DNA of 64,000 nt from Pseudeuparius sepicola (taxonomy: Eukaryota > Arthropoda > Insecta > Coleoptera > Anthribidae), in NCBI GenBank assembly GCA_963920635.1, contig OY987307.1, positions 17,747,735 through 17,811,734 of the forward strand. Direction: 5' to 3'. The translations under genes and the position numbers were made by a program. Within the stretch, counting starts at the first letter, position 1, and each line of letters begins with the position of its first letter. The notes beneath the pieces were generated by a model that was given only the letters and a program-made list of their open reading frames with translations, made no database searches and was not told the DNA's origin. Below, in pieces: positions 11,845 through 24,017 of the stretch.

Positions 11845-12945
11845 TTATAGGATTCTTTCTTAAGCAGTAATCAAAACATAAGTTTTCACATAAAGGATCC
11901 CACTAAGAATAGGCTATTTAAAAAATTGCAAAAAGATATAGAAACGTAAAATTCATTGCGAGTTACCGAAAAAATTCGCAACGATTTATTTCGAAATATG
12001 GAATAAAAAATCCAGGACCCGTATTTAAAAAAATTAAGATGATCCCTCTATCTCAAAAACGAAACGTCGCCCCGAAAATATAAAAATACCATGACGTTGT
12101 CTAGAAAAAGTTGCAATGAAAAAGTATAATTTATTTTTCAATATCATCGCAAATGGCGCCAGAAAAAAATAAAATCTAATTTTCAAAAATTCTTAAATAT
12201 CAATCAATAAGCAACCCATGAAAATATATTAACTTTCTCAACGGCATATTGTTCTGCGCCCAAAGGCGCAAGTTTGCCTCCATTTGACCGACTTCGTATC
12301 TGTTACGGTTTCCGAGATCCCCATGTTGAGCACCGGAACTGAATCACCCTGTATATAATGTAATACGTTTTGGTATAAATTTTCGCACGAGCTCTATGTA
12401 CAGGGTGTTCCCGTATATAGTGACGCAGCTCTTCATTTTCAAGTATATCCTGTGACCCACTTCAAGCCAGAGAGCACCCCCATAAAATTTGTATTTGTCA
12501 TCCAATTTTGATCGGCCTTTTTAACGGTAAGTATAGGACGTCGAAAACAGTACTTAAGGGCAAAACGCCACATTTTAAAAAACCAAGGCCAACTTCGACA
12601 TATTTTTGGGGTTGGGGTGCCAACATTATGAAGATATCATAGTAGGGATATTTTTATAAACATTCTGGCTACGCCACTGGATTCGCCAAACAAATCTATA
12701 AGTTAAAAAACATTGAAATATAAAATTTAGAGACCAATGTAACTCGCGATTTAATGGTCTACAGTGTTATAATTTATATATTATATATTATAATAATAAT
12801 AATTCTTACCCACACAATACTTGAAAACCAATCAATTGCTTATGACAAGGAGGAGGGGGTGGCAGTTTCTAGTATTTCGTCTTCGTTGTCATTTGCGGCT
12901 ATCGAAACAACAAAAACAATCGAAACTGTAACTTACTTTATTGCA
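11845..12945. other. AT-rich stretch with single MITE ends
   Basis: Contains an isolated right-type MITE terminus (GAATCACCCTG then TA, ending about 12353), a left-type terminus (TA then CAGGGTGTTCCCGTATA, about 12411) and a hAT-like end (GGCTACGCCACTG, about 12675). None has a partner I could match, so these look like broken elements. Confidence 0.45.
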
Positions 12946-13795
12946 TACCAACTTTAAAACTGTACAAATCCGTAAAATCTTCATTTTTGGAGATAATCGC
13001 CTAAACTTGTTTTTTGTTTGAAAGGCCTTCAAAAACCGCTTCTTTTGACTTTATTGCAATTTTCAAAATGCAAATCCAGGGCCGGCTGCGATTTTTTTTA
13101 AAACCCCGATTTTCACGAAAACTATTTAGCGATTTTTTTATTTAAAATCTGACCACACAGCGTCAATTAGAATACCTACCCCAAAACCCCTATATACCAA
13201 ATTTGAATACAAAATACACAGGGAGTTCCATTCTGCAGGGTGTCAAAGTCGAGCAAAATAGGAATTTTAAAGCCAGCTGCCAAGTCAAGAGTGCCATGAA
13301 AACCCCTCAAAACAGTCGAATGGACAATAGGACCACTCAAGGTGTTGGTGTGCAAAGGTCCAATACAAAATATACAGAGTGTATTCACGAAAACCATTTA
13401 GCGATTTTCTTCGAAATCGAATTCGAATAAAAAATATAGAGGGAGTTTCATTATGCAGGGTGTTAAAGTTGAGCAAAATAGGAATTTTAAAGGAATCTGC
13501 CAAGTCAAGAGTTCCATGGAATCCCCTCAAAACAGTTGAATGGTCAATGGGACCACTCAAGGTGTTGGTGTGCAAAGGTCCAATACAAAATATACAGAGT
13601 GTCCTTATCTGTGCCATCTCAAAATGTTTAATTTTTATGAAACTTTATACGGGTCATGAGTGCTGTGGAATCATTGAAAAAATATTGATAAACACAAAAG
13701 TAATGTATTTCTTTACAAAATGCCAACTAATAAATAAAAACAATTTAAATTATTGGACCTTACTCAACAAAGTCACCTCGAAAGTCACTGTCTAA
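12946..13795. mobile_element. Family X MITE copy 2, left end lost, with internal duplication
   Basis: Sequence from ACCAACTTTAAAACTGTAC onward is collinear with 4210-4740. The first bases of the terminus are missing. A segment of about 220 bp is duplicated in tandem (about 13200-13420 and 13425-13640). The 138-codon open frame at 13379-13795 falls in this repeat and has no protein-like features. Confidence 0.7.
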
Positions 13796-14261
13796 GATGA
13801 TACATTTTCTGTGTGTTTCCTGTTGTGGCACACCAGCCACCTTAACTGATATGGACTTACTGACTGGCAGACTTCTGTATTTTTTAGATTTAGTACGTTT
13901 ATAGTATGTGGAGCGGTTTTGATATACTCGATTTTTGACCCTTATAAAGTTCCAAAAATTCAGTAATAATTTGAGATGGCACAGGTCAAGGCAAGGAATT
14001 TAAATCTATTTAGATATGAATACATCATATCCTACATACATCATAACTTACTGTCACCGACTCCAAAGATAACTCAATTTAGAAAGAGAAAAATGTTTCT
14101 AAAATTTTAGTTGAAATGTGCATACGGTCAAATTTGTGAAGTCGGTGATATTTTTTGTTCATTTTTTTAAATGTTTAGTGGAGTGCGCATACGGGCAAAT
14201 TTTTGAAGTTGGTATTAATTTTTTGTGAAAATTTTTTTATTTCTTATTTGTTTAGTGAATT
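13796..14261. other. Unassigned, partly related to family X interior
   Basis: The first part (13690-13960) resembles 19040-19290, which flanks the hAT insertion in another family X element. After that, two diverged copies of a module of about 80 bp (around GTGCATACGGTCAAATTTGTG and GTGCGCATACGGGCAAATTT) precede the minisatellite. Confidence 0.4.
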
Positions 14262-14900
14262 ATAAAGAATTATTATCGAAATCGGTCCAATATTAAATTC
14301 CAACGCCTATTTGTCCACCCTTAGAATTGAAATTTTTCTCGTCAAATTTAAATGTGACCAACCCTAAGATAACCCCTTTCTAATAAAATAAGAATCATCC
14401 AAATCGGTCCAATATGAACTTTTATCCCCTATTTATCTGCCGTTAGGGATGGAATTTTTTCTTTAAATTTAAATGGGACCACACCTAAGGTAGGTACCCC
14501 TTTTCCAATAAAGAAAGAATCATCGAAATCGGTCCAATATGAAATTTCATCCCCTATTTTCCACCCTTACGGGGGGAATTTGTTCTTCAAATTTAAATGG
14601 GGCCACTCCTAAAGTAATCCCTTTCTAATAAAAAGAGAATCATCGAAATATGTCCAATATGAAATTTCATACCCTATTTTTCCACTCTTAGGGGTGGAAT
14701 TTTTTCTTCAAATTTAAATGGGGCCACCTATAAGGTACTCACTCCCTTTCTAATAAAAAAGAATCATCGAAATCGGTTCGATATGAAATTTCATCCCCTA
14801 TTTGTCCACCCTTAGGGGTGGAATTTTCAAATTTAAATGGGACCATTCTGTAGGTATACCCTTTCAAATAAAAAAGTATTGTCCAAATCGGTGTATAAAT
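14262..14900. repeat. Minisatellite, unit about 122 bp, five copies
   Basis: The phrase ATCGGTCCAATATGAAATTT or close variants recurs at 14281, 14403, 14528, 14648, 14771 and 14887, giving periods of 122, 125, 120, 123 and 116 bp. Each unit also holds a CACCCTTAGGGGTGGAATTT-like segment that is itself partly self-complementary. The array runs into a tail (TTGATAACCTCCTCCTTTTT, about 14955) that looks like a transposon terminus, class undetermined. Confidence 0.85.
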
Positions 14901-15384
14901 GACGGAGTTCTGAGGTAACAAACATAAATAAAAATTTAAAAAATGCAACCGAATTGATAACCTCCTCCTTTTTTGAACTCGGTTAAAAAGAAGTTCAGAA
15001 GCGAAGCAGTATGTAGTTTTTGTATAGTTATTAAAAGGGCTCAAATTATATTTAGTCGGTATATGACTGTTTCAAATATATAGCTTCCTCGCATCCTTTG
15101 CATGTTGGTGAGGAAGCAAAACGCGAAGATGCCTTTAACTCATTTACAATCACATTTAGATTATATAGGTTGGAAAATATTGCATAAAAATGTAAACGAT
15201 TTATTTATCGCATTCTTAAATGATGTTAGAACTGTATATCACACATAATAAAATAGGTATTTACAACAGAAAATAAATGAAAATCAATATTTTGTTGCAT
15301 TTTTTCACTGAGTACCTAGCTACCTATGGTTGTTTTGTATCAGCTATATTATCCTACAATTCTTACCCAATCAATTAACCGTAA
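14901..15384. other. Array tail and AT-rich spacer
   Basis: After the tail of the minisatellite the sequence is AT-rich, with no repeat or coding signal I can support. Confidence 0.4.
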
Positions 15385-15780
15385 TATAATGTGTAATTTC
15401 AACCGGTAGACCGCAGTAGTAGGGGTAGACCGCATACTAGACCAGAGTTATTGCGGTAGACCGCATACTAGACCGGCACCGAAAAGTGTATCCATCTAGT
15501 AAGACGGTGAGGTCGTTGTGCTGACTTTGCGAGGTCCATATGGAGGCGGCAAGACAAGGCCGCCGAAAATTCGGGGCTGTCACCGCAGGCCGTGAAACCC
15601 ACCCGCCTTCCAGGTATCCTCATCAGTCAAACAGCGCCGGAGACCAAATGGAACGGCTAAATTATGGCCCCATTGTCATTGCCGAGGGATAATAAACCTG
15701 CGAGGGCTTCGAGGGGGGTCTTATTAGTACGAGCGAGGTGACAAGTGCCTTCGCGAATAATATTTACTTGCCTATACTAC
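15385..15780. other. GC-rich island led by three copies of a 13-20 bp motif
   Basis: GGTAGACCGCA occurs at about 15400, 15425 and 15460, two of the copies extended to GGTAGACCGCATACTAGACC. About 300 bp of GC-rich sequence follows, unlike the surroundings, with no long open frame on either strand. It could be a retroelement leader or promoter fragment. I could not classify it. Confidence 0.4.
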
Positions 15781-16639
15781 GGGTAGATGATCCCACTTCA
15801 CAAATAGGGGTGACCCACTTAAAATGTCCCCATTACTTTTGAGTTCTGAGACATTTCCAAATGAATCTTACTCGATATTGATATTATGTACAGGGTGACC
15901 ATTTTTAGACGCCCAGCGTCTGTCGGTGTAAAACGGAGATATTATATATGCGGGAAATGATATAAAGGAATAAATTGGCCCATTTAACGACTCTGCAAAT
16001 ACGATGCTAACATACCACTTTTGTTACATCTTTCGAAAGCCCTGATTTTTCTGAATATTTTTCATTAATGCTATTATTTGTCTTTATTCTCTTCCGTTAA
16101 AAAGTTATTCCTCAAAAACGCATTAAACTATTAATTTTTGTTAATCGCAAATGACGTAGCGTTTTCAATGATTTTATTTTTGAAGATATTCCCTCGACCC
16201 ATTAGTTGTTTGAAATATCTTCAAACCGCGTCTTTTGACCTTCTCACCGTTGTCAACATACAAATCCAGGACCGGCAACAATTTTTTATACTCTCAATTT
16301 TCACTAAATGCATTTAGCGATTTTTTTTGTTTAAAATCTGACGCATCAGCGTTAATCAGGACACCACAGAACCAGCATATTATACAAAATTTTGACAAAA
16401 TCTATACAGGGAGTTATATTCTACAGAGTACCAAAATTTAGGAAAATAGGAATTTTAAACGCATCTGGCGAATCAAGAGTCAAGTATGCCATTCAATTAC
16501 CTCAAAACAATTGAATGGTAAGATATCTATTGGTGTGCAAAGATCCAATATCAAATATATAGGTTGTTTTTCTCTGTGTCATCTCAAAGGGCTGAATTTT
16601 TTAAAACCTTATACGGGTCAAATGCATAGGGTTTCATCA

Positions 16640-17325
16640 AGTCAAGTAGCTTGACATTTTAACAAATAACTTGACTTGACTTGAAAATCAAGCTTTTGAC
16701 AAATTAAATATTTGACTGGACTTGATATTGGAAAATTACTACTTGACTTGAACTTGACTTGATTTCAAGTCAAGTCAAGTCAAGTAGCTTGAATATCAAG
16801 TCAAGCCATGAATCTCTAAAATTGGCAATAAAATAAAATTTACTTTTACTTGTGAACATGTTTATTTATTATTAACACACAAAATAAGAACCAAGTTTCG
16901 GAGAAAAATGTTTATATATTAAGAAAAAAAAAGTGCTTTGAACGGTGTTAACGTGAAACAAATAGAAGTTTGTGTTGCCTATGTTACACAGACACAGACA
17001 AACAAATAGAAGTTTTTGTTGTTACACGGACTATACACATAGTTTTGGTACGGACTTAAAATAGTTTATTTTTGTTCTTTCCTAGTTTTGCAAAAGAAAG
17101 TGTACAACGCAAAGGTTTATTATTATTATTTACCTAACTGTCCTAACTGATAATAAAATTTGAAATTGATAAAAAATCAAGTAATCAAGTAGCTTCAAGA
17201 AAAACTTGATTTTTCAATTACTTGAGAAATAAATACTTGACTTGACTTGATATTGGAAAATTACTACTTGACCTGAACTTTACTTGATTTCAAGTCAAGT
17301 CAAGTAGCTTGAATATCAAGTCAAG
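16640..17325. repeat. Dense CTTGA/TCAAG subterminal repeat arrays
   Basis: Two blocks (about 16640-16806 and 17165-17325) are packed with CTTGACTTGA and its complement TCAAGTCAAG, alternating in orientation. The block at 16797-16819 ends with the same TCAAGCCATGAATCTCTA as the true right end at 19020. Closely spaced motifs near both ends are typical of transposase binding sites in hAT elements. Confidence 0.75.
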
Positions 17326-18996
17326 GGTATTTTCCTTTTTCGGGCGTACTGTTTGGGGCGTAATCATAAAACCTTCCCGTTTCGTGCGGCCTACCTTCAG
17401 TAAGATCATAGGTAAAAAAAACTTCCTGTTTCGGGCGTTGTCTCTGCCTTCATTAAAACAGGTAAAATTAGGTCTCTATACTTGGTAATAATAGACAGGT
17501 GATTATGAGAAGGGGCGGTGTGAATTATAATGCAAATGCGCTTATAAACTTTAATCTACATAATAATAATACATTTAGAAATAATGTTATTGGAATTGAA
17601 CGACATAAATAATTTTTTAAGGTTTCTAAAAGATTTACCCTACCACCAACTAAATCGTCAAAACGATTCGTTTTAAGCGATTATCTATATCTATATATTT
17701 TTTGGATCGTTTGGGAGTTTGTATGTACATTTTGTTTCTTAGAAATGCTGTGTCATAAAATAACATCTCATCATGTAATGATTTCAGCAGTTTATAATAT
17801 GTTGGGGTGGGCTTTCCCGATCTTCTTGTTAAGCCTGTTATGCCAACCTTCGACAGCATTTGTATAGTTCGATGTCGTTCTCTAGAGCAGCCCATAGCTC
17901 TTTTCGTTCCATCCAAGTGTCCAAAAAGTAATCATAAAATTTGGTGAGTGAATTTTTCGCCAAAGTGACTGGTTGAAATGCAAGTTACATCCTCTTATAT
18001 CTGTTTCTGAAAACTCCTCTTTGAGAGCACTGATTGCTGCTATCTCAAAGTCAATATGGATTTTCAACGGACGAAAATTATTTAGCAGATTCCTTAGTTG
18101 ACTAAATAATCTTTTGTAGGTTTCCTTCTTCTTATTCGGTAGCAGGGCATACATTGCTGGCATTACGCACGTTCTTTTTTCGGTGCTGCCAATATCCACA
18201 TGCATTCTATATAATTGGTGAAAGAGTGCACTGGAACTTTTGATTGTTCCATCCAAGAAAAACGTTGTATTATTAGTTAATAAGTTGTTCAGGTTGTACC
18301 CAAAAATTAATATTCGTTCTTCGGTGCCATCGTCAATACTTCATTACCTCAGGAACAACCACTTCTGTCATAGTCTTAGTAGCACCTCAATACCAAGTGA
18401 TCTGTGTCTCTGTTTGTATAGAGAATTTTCCAGAGATGAGAATTCTGGAACTTTGGTCACAAAATCTAGGCCCATATCTTTTGCGGTCCTAAATTCTTCA
18501 CGATATATTTGTGGCACTGGTGTTAGCTCTTCGCGTGCCCTCTTTTTCGCTCGTTGAATATTCGGAATGCTGGTATGGTCTTTCTTCTCGATGATCGTGG
18601 TGGAAGGGTAATTTGTGATAATTGCGCCTGGACAGGGACGCTTAAAACAAATCCATCTGATAGTATTGTTCTTATTTCGGGCTTTGAAATTGAATTTATA
18701 ACCTGAATGAAGAATAACTGGATGTCTACGTTTAGATGTTATAACTTGTAGATCCATGGTACATAGACGTATTCGGTATATAAAATAAGATCATTTGCCT
18801 GTAATTTTATGGTTTGTGTTAATTTAGAGAGAAATTATGCCTAAACTGAGGTTTTTAAAATGATTTATACTTGATTTATTAAAGAACGCCCAAAACGGGA
18901 ACTGCTTTTCTCTTTCTTCCGCACTACGCCCGAAACAGGACATTTTTAGGTAGCATTTTTGTAACGCACGAAACAGGACGCCCGAAACAGACATGA
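17326..18996 (-). mobile_element. MULE (FLYWCH type), inner layer, 1671 bp
   Basis: The element is bounded by ATCAAGTCAAG on both sides (17315-17325 and 18997-19007). An 11 bp duplication is plausible for Mutator-like elements, though the host sequence is repetitive, so the exact size is uncertain. Both ends carry imperfect, repeated CTGTTTCGGGCG motifs rather than a clean long inverted repeat. The interior encodes a broken minus-strand transposase. Confidence 0.65.
17650..18757 (-). pseudogene. FLYWCH/MULE transposase remnant
   Basis: Read on the minus strand, three pieces follow in order. 18757-18368 has a FLYWCH-like zinc finger (GYKFNFKARNKNNTIRWICF then C-P-G) and the spacer typical of insect MULE proteins (QIYREEFRTAKDMGLDFVTK). 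18256-17882 has the MULE DDE core: DGT near its start, IHIDFEIAAI with the second acidic residue, then a GCNLHFNQSLWRK segment like the conserved C..H region. 17916-17650 matches the C-terminal tail (HDEMLFYDTAFLRNKMYIQ). Frame changes separate the pieces, so it cannot make an intact enzyme as assembled. Its own internal element, not the hAT around it, would have been the substrate. Confidence 0.8.
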
Positions 18997-19907
18997 ATCA
19001 AGTCAAGCCATGAATCTCTACAAATGCACCCTGGAATTATTATAAATTGTTGGAAATGTATTAGTAAATGAAAAAAAAATCCAACAAGTAAAAAACGATT
19101 TAAATTATTGGACTTTTCTCGACAAAGCTATCCTCTAATAAAATTATATCTACATTTTTCTATGGTTTCTGTTGTGGCATACTACTCGCCTTAACTTATC
19201 TGAACTTACTGACTGTGAGGCTTCTGTAAATTTTAGACGTAGTTTGTTTATAATTTCTGCGGCGATTTTTATACACCTATATATATATATAGGTAAAGTT
19301 TAAAAAAATTAGCACTTTGCGTTGGCACAGAGAAAATACAGGTTGTATATTTGTTATTGAATCTTTGCATACCAATACCCTGTCTGGTCCTGTTGACTTG
19401 ACACGCCAGATTCCTTCAAAATTTCTATTTTGCTAAATTTTGGCTCTCTGTAGAACTTCCCGTATATATTTTTTTCAAATTTGGTATAATAGGGGAATCC
19501 TGTGGTGTCCTTATTAACGCTGTGGTGTCCGATTTTAAACAAAAAAATCGCTAAATATGCATTTGGTGAAAATTGGGGGTATAAAAAAGTGTACCCGGTC
19601 CTGGATTTGCATGTTGACAACGGTAAGAAGGTCAAAAGATGTGGTTTGAAAATCTTTCAAACAAATAAGGGGTCGGGAGAATATCCCCCAAAATAAAATC
19701 ATTGAAAATGCTACGTCATTTGCGATTAACAAAAATTAATATTTTAAAATGGGTTTTTGAGGAATAACTTTTTAACGGAAGAGAATAAAGAAAAATAGCA
19801 TTAATGAAAAATATTCAGAAAAATTAGGGCTTTCAAACGATGTAAGTAACAAAAGTGGTTTTCCACCAACAGAGGCTGGGCGTCTAAAAATGATCACTCT
19901 GTACATA

Positions 19908-20246
19908 CAGGATGTCCCTTTTTCGATACTTTTGCAGGGTATCTGGATTATTTTTACAGATTTGCGGTTTTAGGGACACTGGTCTACTTTTTCATAAAAA
20001 CAAAGGCCCCGCAAACAGAATTATCATGGCCTTCTTAGCTTTTGAGATACAAGGTGATTTTTAAAATTTGACATTTTCATAGGCACCCCCCGTATATCCG
20101 TTATATGCTAACTTGTTGAAATGGTAAAAATCGACCCTTGTAGATTTTTTCACGAAGAATTTAGTGGCATACACGATTTTTTTTAGGATGTAACAATTTC
20201 AAAATATAATTATAACCTGCAAAAGTATCAAAACTTGGGCACCCTG
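19908..20246. mobile_element. TA-flanked MITE, 339 bp
   Basis: Termini CAGGATGTCCCTTTTTCGAT and TTGGGCACCCTG pair imperfectly, with GATACTTTTGCAGG and CTGCAAAAGTATC inside and TA outside each end. It lies 6 bp from the right end of the preceding element. Confidence 0.7.
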
Positions 20247-21324
20247 TACACGCCTCACCTTTTAATGTCAAACAAACAGCATCAATCAAAGAGTCAGCCA
20301 TAGCTGGTTGCACCGCAATTTTATCATTTCGTCATCTGAGACACTTGTGGTCAGTGCAAGGTAGTCTTGACCTGCTATAATATTTTTCCAAAGCGATTTT
20401 TATGGAATATCTCGGTAGGAATTTTTTACCGAAAATCTGGCAACGCGGCATTATTCAGAACCGCTTAAATCCCAAATATATCATGCTAATGAGTTTACTT
20501 CGCGCCTTAACTCTTCGGTAGAGCCTTAAATTAACGGTTATATTTTTTATTCTGCAACTTTCCATAATAAAAGTTTTCAGTATATTTTACAGGGCAATCG
20601 ATTTTCAAAGAAATAATAAGAATACAATTTGGCAAAGATCTGTGAAATGCACCAGAAAAGTTTTCTTCATAACATTGTCATATATGTCCTTAGTTTAGTA
20701 CAGATTAACTTTTATTAGTAAAAAAAAACAGTTTTTTTTCTAAATTTCCCAGGCGTACTCCATTGAAAATAAAAAAATAAAATTTAAAGTTCATTTAAAA
20801 GTGGGGTTAAAACGCACACCTCACAAGATACAGGGTGTCAAAACTTAAATTTTATTTTATACTTTTCAAAAAATAACTTTTGAACGAATCGAAATATTTG
20901 TACGAAATGTGATTTGTAAGAGATGACACCTATACGGCACTTCAAATGCTTTATAACGTCATAACTTTTTTGGGACTAATAAGTGTTTTATTCTGGCGTA
21001 AATATAATTTCCTTTGGGGTTTTTGTGTGAAAATGGTGTACTTTGTAGATGTCTCTAGTACTAACCGTTCTCAGAATATTTATACTTTAAAATTTTCAAG
21101 TATCAAACAATAACAATTCTGTGGAAGTTCGCATTCCAGAGTAAGTTTTGACTACGACATAGACATACCATAGTAAAACGCTTTTAACTAAATTGTTTGT
21201 TACTTAATAAACCAATAATTTTCAATTTTTTATTAGTTTTGTCATCATACAAAATGAAAAATTCGCCAATTTTTACTAACACCCTGTCTCTTTTTAGGTA
21301 CGCGATTTTTACCCTACCTTTGCG
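20247..21324. other. AT-rich unassigned stretch
   Basis: No gene seen. A single MITE-like end (CAGGGTGTCAAAACTTAAAT, about 20831) has no matched partner. Confidence 0.4.
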
Positions 21325-21605
21325 AGGTTTTCATGGGGGTGCATTATTTATTTTATTTGGATTGATTCGAAATCGCCACAAATAAATATATTTCAGCACT
21401 TTACACTAGCTGTACATTTGGGAAATTATATGCAAATAAACACCAATATTTCAAATTACATGTATGCCAAAAGAAAACTACCTTTTAATTTTTAACATTT
21501 TTGTGATATTGGCTAAGAACGCGTATGCTACGCCACTGGCCTGTCGTGCGATGTGGCAGTCGGTGACACGGCCAAATGCGCTGATATTTTAGGCGTCCTC
21601 TCTAT
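21325..21605 (+). repeat. Dispersed repeat family A, copy 2
   Basis: Direct copy of 590-870, diverged by scattered substitutions and small indels. Confidence 0.7.
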
Positions 21606-21901
21606 TTCCTTTTCTAGGCATCTGACACTGTTTTTGAAACACTCTTGTGTTGTCAATGAAAGTAATACATCAGAGATGTCAAATTACAAATGACAGCAGC
21701 GTGGCGCATTACCTTTTTAAATAAAATCCACGAGAGTTAAACTAAAAGTAGTATTTTATAATAGAAGAAATGTAGTTGCCGTGGTTTAGGGGCGAGGTCA
21801 GGCGCGGTCTCCATGGGGGCCATGCCCCCCCCCCTAATAAAATGAAAAATTAATAATAAATAAAAAAAAATCAAATATTATTAGTACCATTATCCAACCC
21901 A

Positions 21902-22719
21902 CAGTGTCCACTGATTGAGTTCACATAAGGTGTAAATAACAAAAAAATTCGACGTGAAATTGGAGCTTCTGGGGATCAGTGCTGCTTGGTTTGAAACTAA
22001 TTTGTGACATAATTTTACTTCAGAAAAATCACCTTGGAAATTATGAAAAAACTAATTTTCCACATCAGTAAAGTGTCCTTTTTGTCGGTTTTACAGCAAA
22101 ATGTTATTAAGGAAACTTGTTCAGAATGAAAAAATTAGTAGGATTTCGTAATCCCGCTTTTTTTTAGAAAGTGCATTTTGTGTAGTTTTCACATCAAAAT
22201 GTTATTAAGAAAACTTGTACACAATGAAAAACTGGACAGGTGTGAAAAATTCCAACAGCCTAGGTCTACTTTGATTTTTGTGCATTTTAATTTTTTAGCA
22301 GAAAAAATCAAAGTCGACCTAGGCTTTAGAAATTTTTCACACCTATCCAGTTTTTCATTATCAACAAGTTTTTTAATAACATTTTGATATGAAAACTACA
22401 CAAAATGCACTTTTCTAAAAAAAGTGGGAAAATGAAAAATAGGACTAGACTTTCGAAATTTCGCAGACCTATTTAGTTTTTCATTCTGAACAAGTTTCGT
22501 TAATAACATTTTGCCGTAAAACCTACAAAAAGTGCACTTTACTATGAGGTGGAAAATTAGTTTTTTCGTAATTTCCAAGGCATACGTGATTTTTCGAAAG
22601 TACAATTATGTCACAAATTAGTTTCAAACCAAGCAGGGCTGATCTCCAGAAGCTCAAATTTCAACTCGAAAATTTGTTGTTATTTACACCTTATGTGAAC
22701 TCAATCCGTGGATACACTG
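21902..22719. mobile_element. Foldback element, about 820 bp
   Basis: Left CAGTGTCCACTGATTGAGTT pairs with right AACTCAATCCGTGGATACAC. Complementarity continues through GTGACATAATT/AATTATGTCAC and an inner pair around AAAATGTTATTAAG at 22195-22385. The paired arms produce several short open frames with similar sequences that are not genes. Confidence 0.75.
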
Positions 22720-22849
22720 TATATAACCAACGCACGTGCAAAAAAAATAGTTTTTATTATACTTCTTGGAAAACACCTTATTTTTATCTGTTTTAGCAAT
22801 GTAGTGCCCAGGCAAGCGCCTAAAGCCAGAATATTTAAAATTCACAATA

Positions 22850-24005
22850 TTCCGACAGTATCCTAGAGAGGCCCACCATATCAGATTCCTAAAACTTAAA
22901 ACCATCCGTTTCTATGAAGCTTCGCCAGGCCACACGTGTCAAGGTTAGACGCGAGGCCACGACTCGGAGACCAAATCAGCCCACCTGCGCCGCGAATCTC
23001 CAGTAGTACACCAACTACCAGCAGTTGCAAGGGGAACCCCTGCCCGACTGCCAGCCGCAGGCCATCACCCAGTTGCTAATGAAGAAAACCAAGAAAGAAA
23101 TATTCTCCTAAGCACCGCAGTAAGTTTGGACTGGCCAAAATGCCAAATATTTGTGTTTTAATTCCTTTGTGTCTGAATTGCCTTTTTATTTTGAATTATT
23201 TTAGAAACTTTTAGAGAAATTGAATTTATTGTGCATTTTAAATTAATTAGAAATAATTTTATAACTTTTGTGAACCGTCTTATGATTTTTGGGAATTTAT
23301 TTTGAACCATATTATTTCACTGTAGATGTCAGAGTTTTTATTTTATTCAAACAGAAATAATTTTGTAACTTTTATTGTAAATTTGAAAGGGTTTTTTCTA
23401 TTTAGAGTCGAATAATTTGCCGTTGAAATCAGAATTTGAACTATTTATTTTATGTCAGATATTTCGAGTAATTTAAATTACATTTTTATACAAACTTGTA
23501 CACAGTAATTAAGCGATGTTATGCAGAGTCAAGTAATTTTATTCTATTTAGGAAATCAAGTAAATTTATTCTATTTGGGAATCTTTTGCAATTTTGTATT
23601 TTAATCTGAAGGTTTGTCATTTTATGCCATAGTTTTGTATTTGTGCAATTTTGCCATATTGTTTTGTGTCTTATTTTAAATTCTATTGTTAAACAGTGGA
23701 CCTTTTGAAACGTTTGGATTTTGTTACTTAGAAAAGGGTCATATTTCAGATATCTTGAGTGTAGCATTGTGCGAATTCATAGATTTTTAATTTTATTCAA
23801 TAATAATTATTGTACAGGTTTTAAACTTCCTAATAAACCGTACCTATTTTGTTAACTCAATATACTGTTTCGTATTCAATTTTAATATACATATTAAACT
23901 ATCCTTGTGTTTCCGTCATACACCCTTAGGCCCACACTAAAAGAAAATAAATTGTGGCTCACCCTGTATATACCGCTCGCCAACTACCACCACAAAGGGT
24001 TGAGA
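22850..24005. other. GC-richer block followed by AT-rich DNA and a repeated end
   Basis: 22900-23120 is GC-rich with many short CAG/CCG-containing words. 23150-23830 is very AT-rich without coding signal and ends near TAATAAACCGTACC. The last 120 bp (23885-24005, around TATTAAACTATCCTTGTGTT to GAGATCT) resembles 62899-63010. The arrangement could be the 3' terminal region of a retroelement, but no LTR pair, primer site or polymerase was seen. Confidence 0.35.
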
Positions 24006-24017
24006 TCTCCACAGCAA

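Larger units (their letters stand above)
16627..19020. mobile_element. Non-autonomous hAT with CTTGACTTGA subterminal repeats, middle layer
   Basis: Termini TAGGGTTTCAT and ATGAATCTCTA are imperfect inverted repeats. The flanks are identical 8-mers, CAAATGCA at 16619-16626 and 19021-19028. After removing the inserted MULE and its duplicated target, about 710 bp remains. No transposase of its own. Confidence 0.8.
15891..19901. mobile_element. Family X-related palindromic element, outer layer of a three-level nest
   Basis: Inverted termini CAGGGTGACCATTTTTAGAC (15891) and GTCTAAAAATGATCACTCTG (ending 19901) have TA outside both. The arms pair over about 700 bp each (roughly 15891-16600 with 19050-19901) and include the family X interior (AAATCCAGGACCGGC at about 16262, reverse at about 19595). 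The loop holds a hAT (16627-19020). Without it the element would be about 1.6 kb. Confidence 0.8.

Noticed and set aside
13379..13795. 138-codon open frame
   Set aside because: Falls in a duplicated part of a palindromic MITE, and its sequence repeats MITE motifs in translation.
18240..18557. 105-codon plus-strand frame
   Set aside because: Antisense to the MULE transposase remnant.
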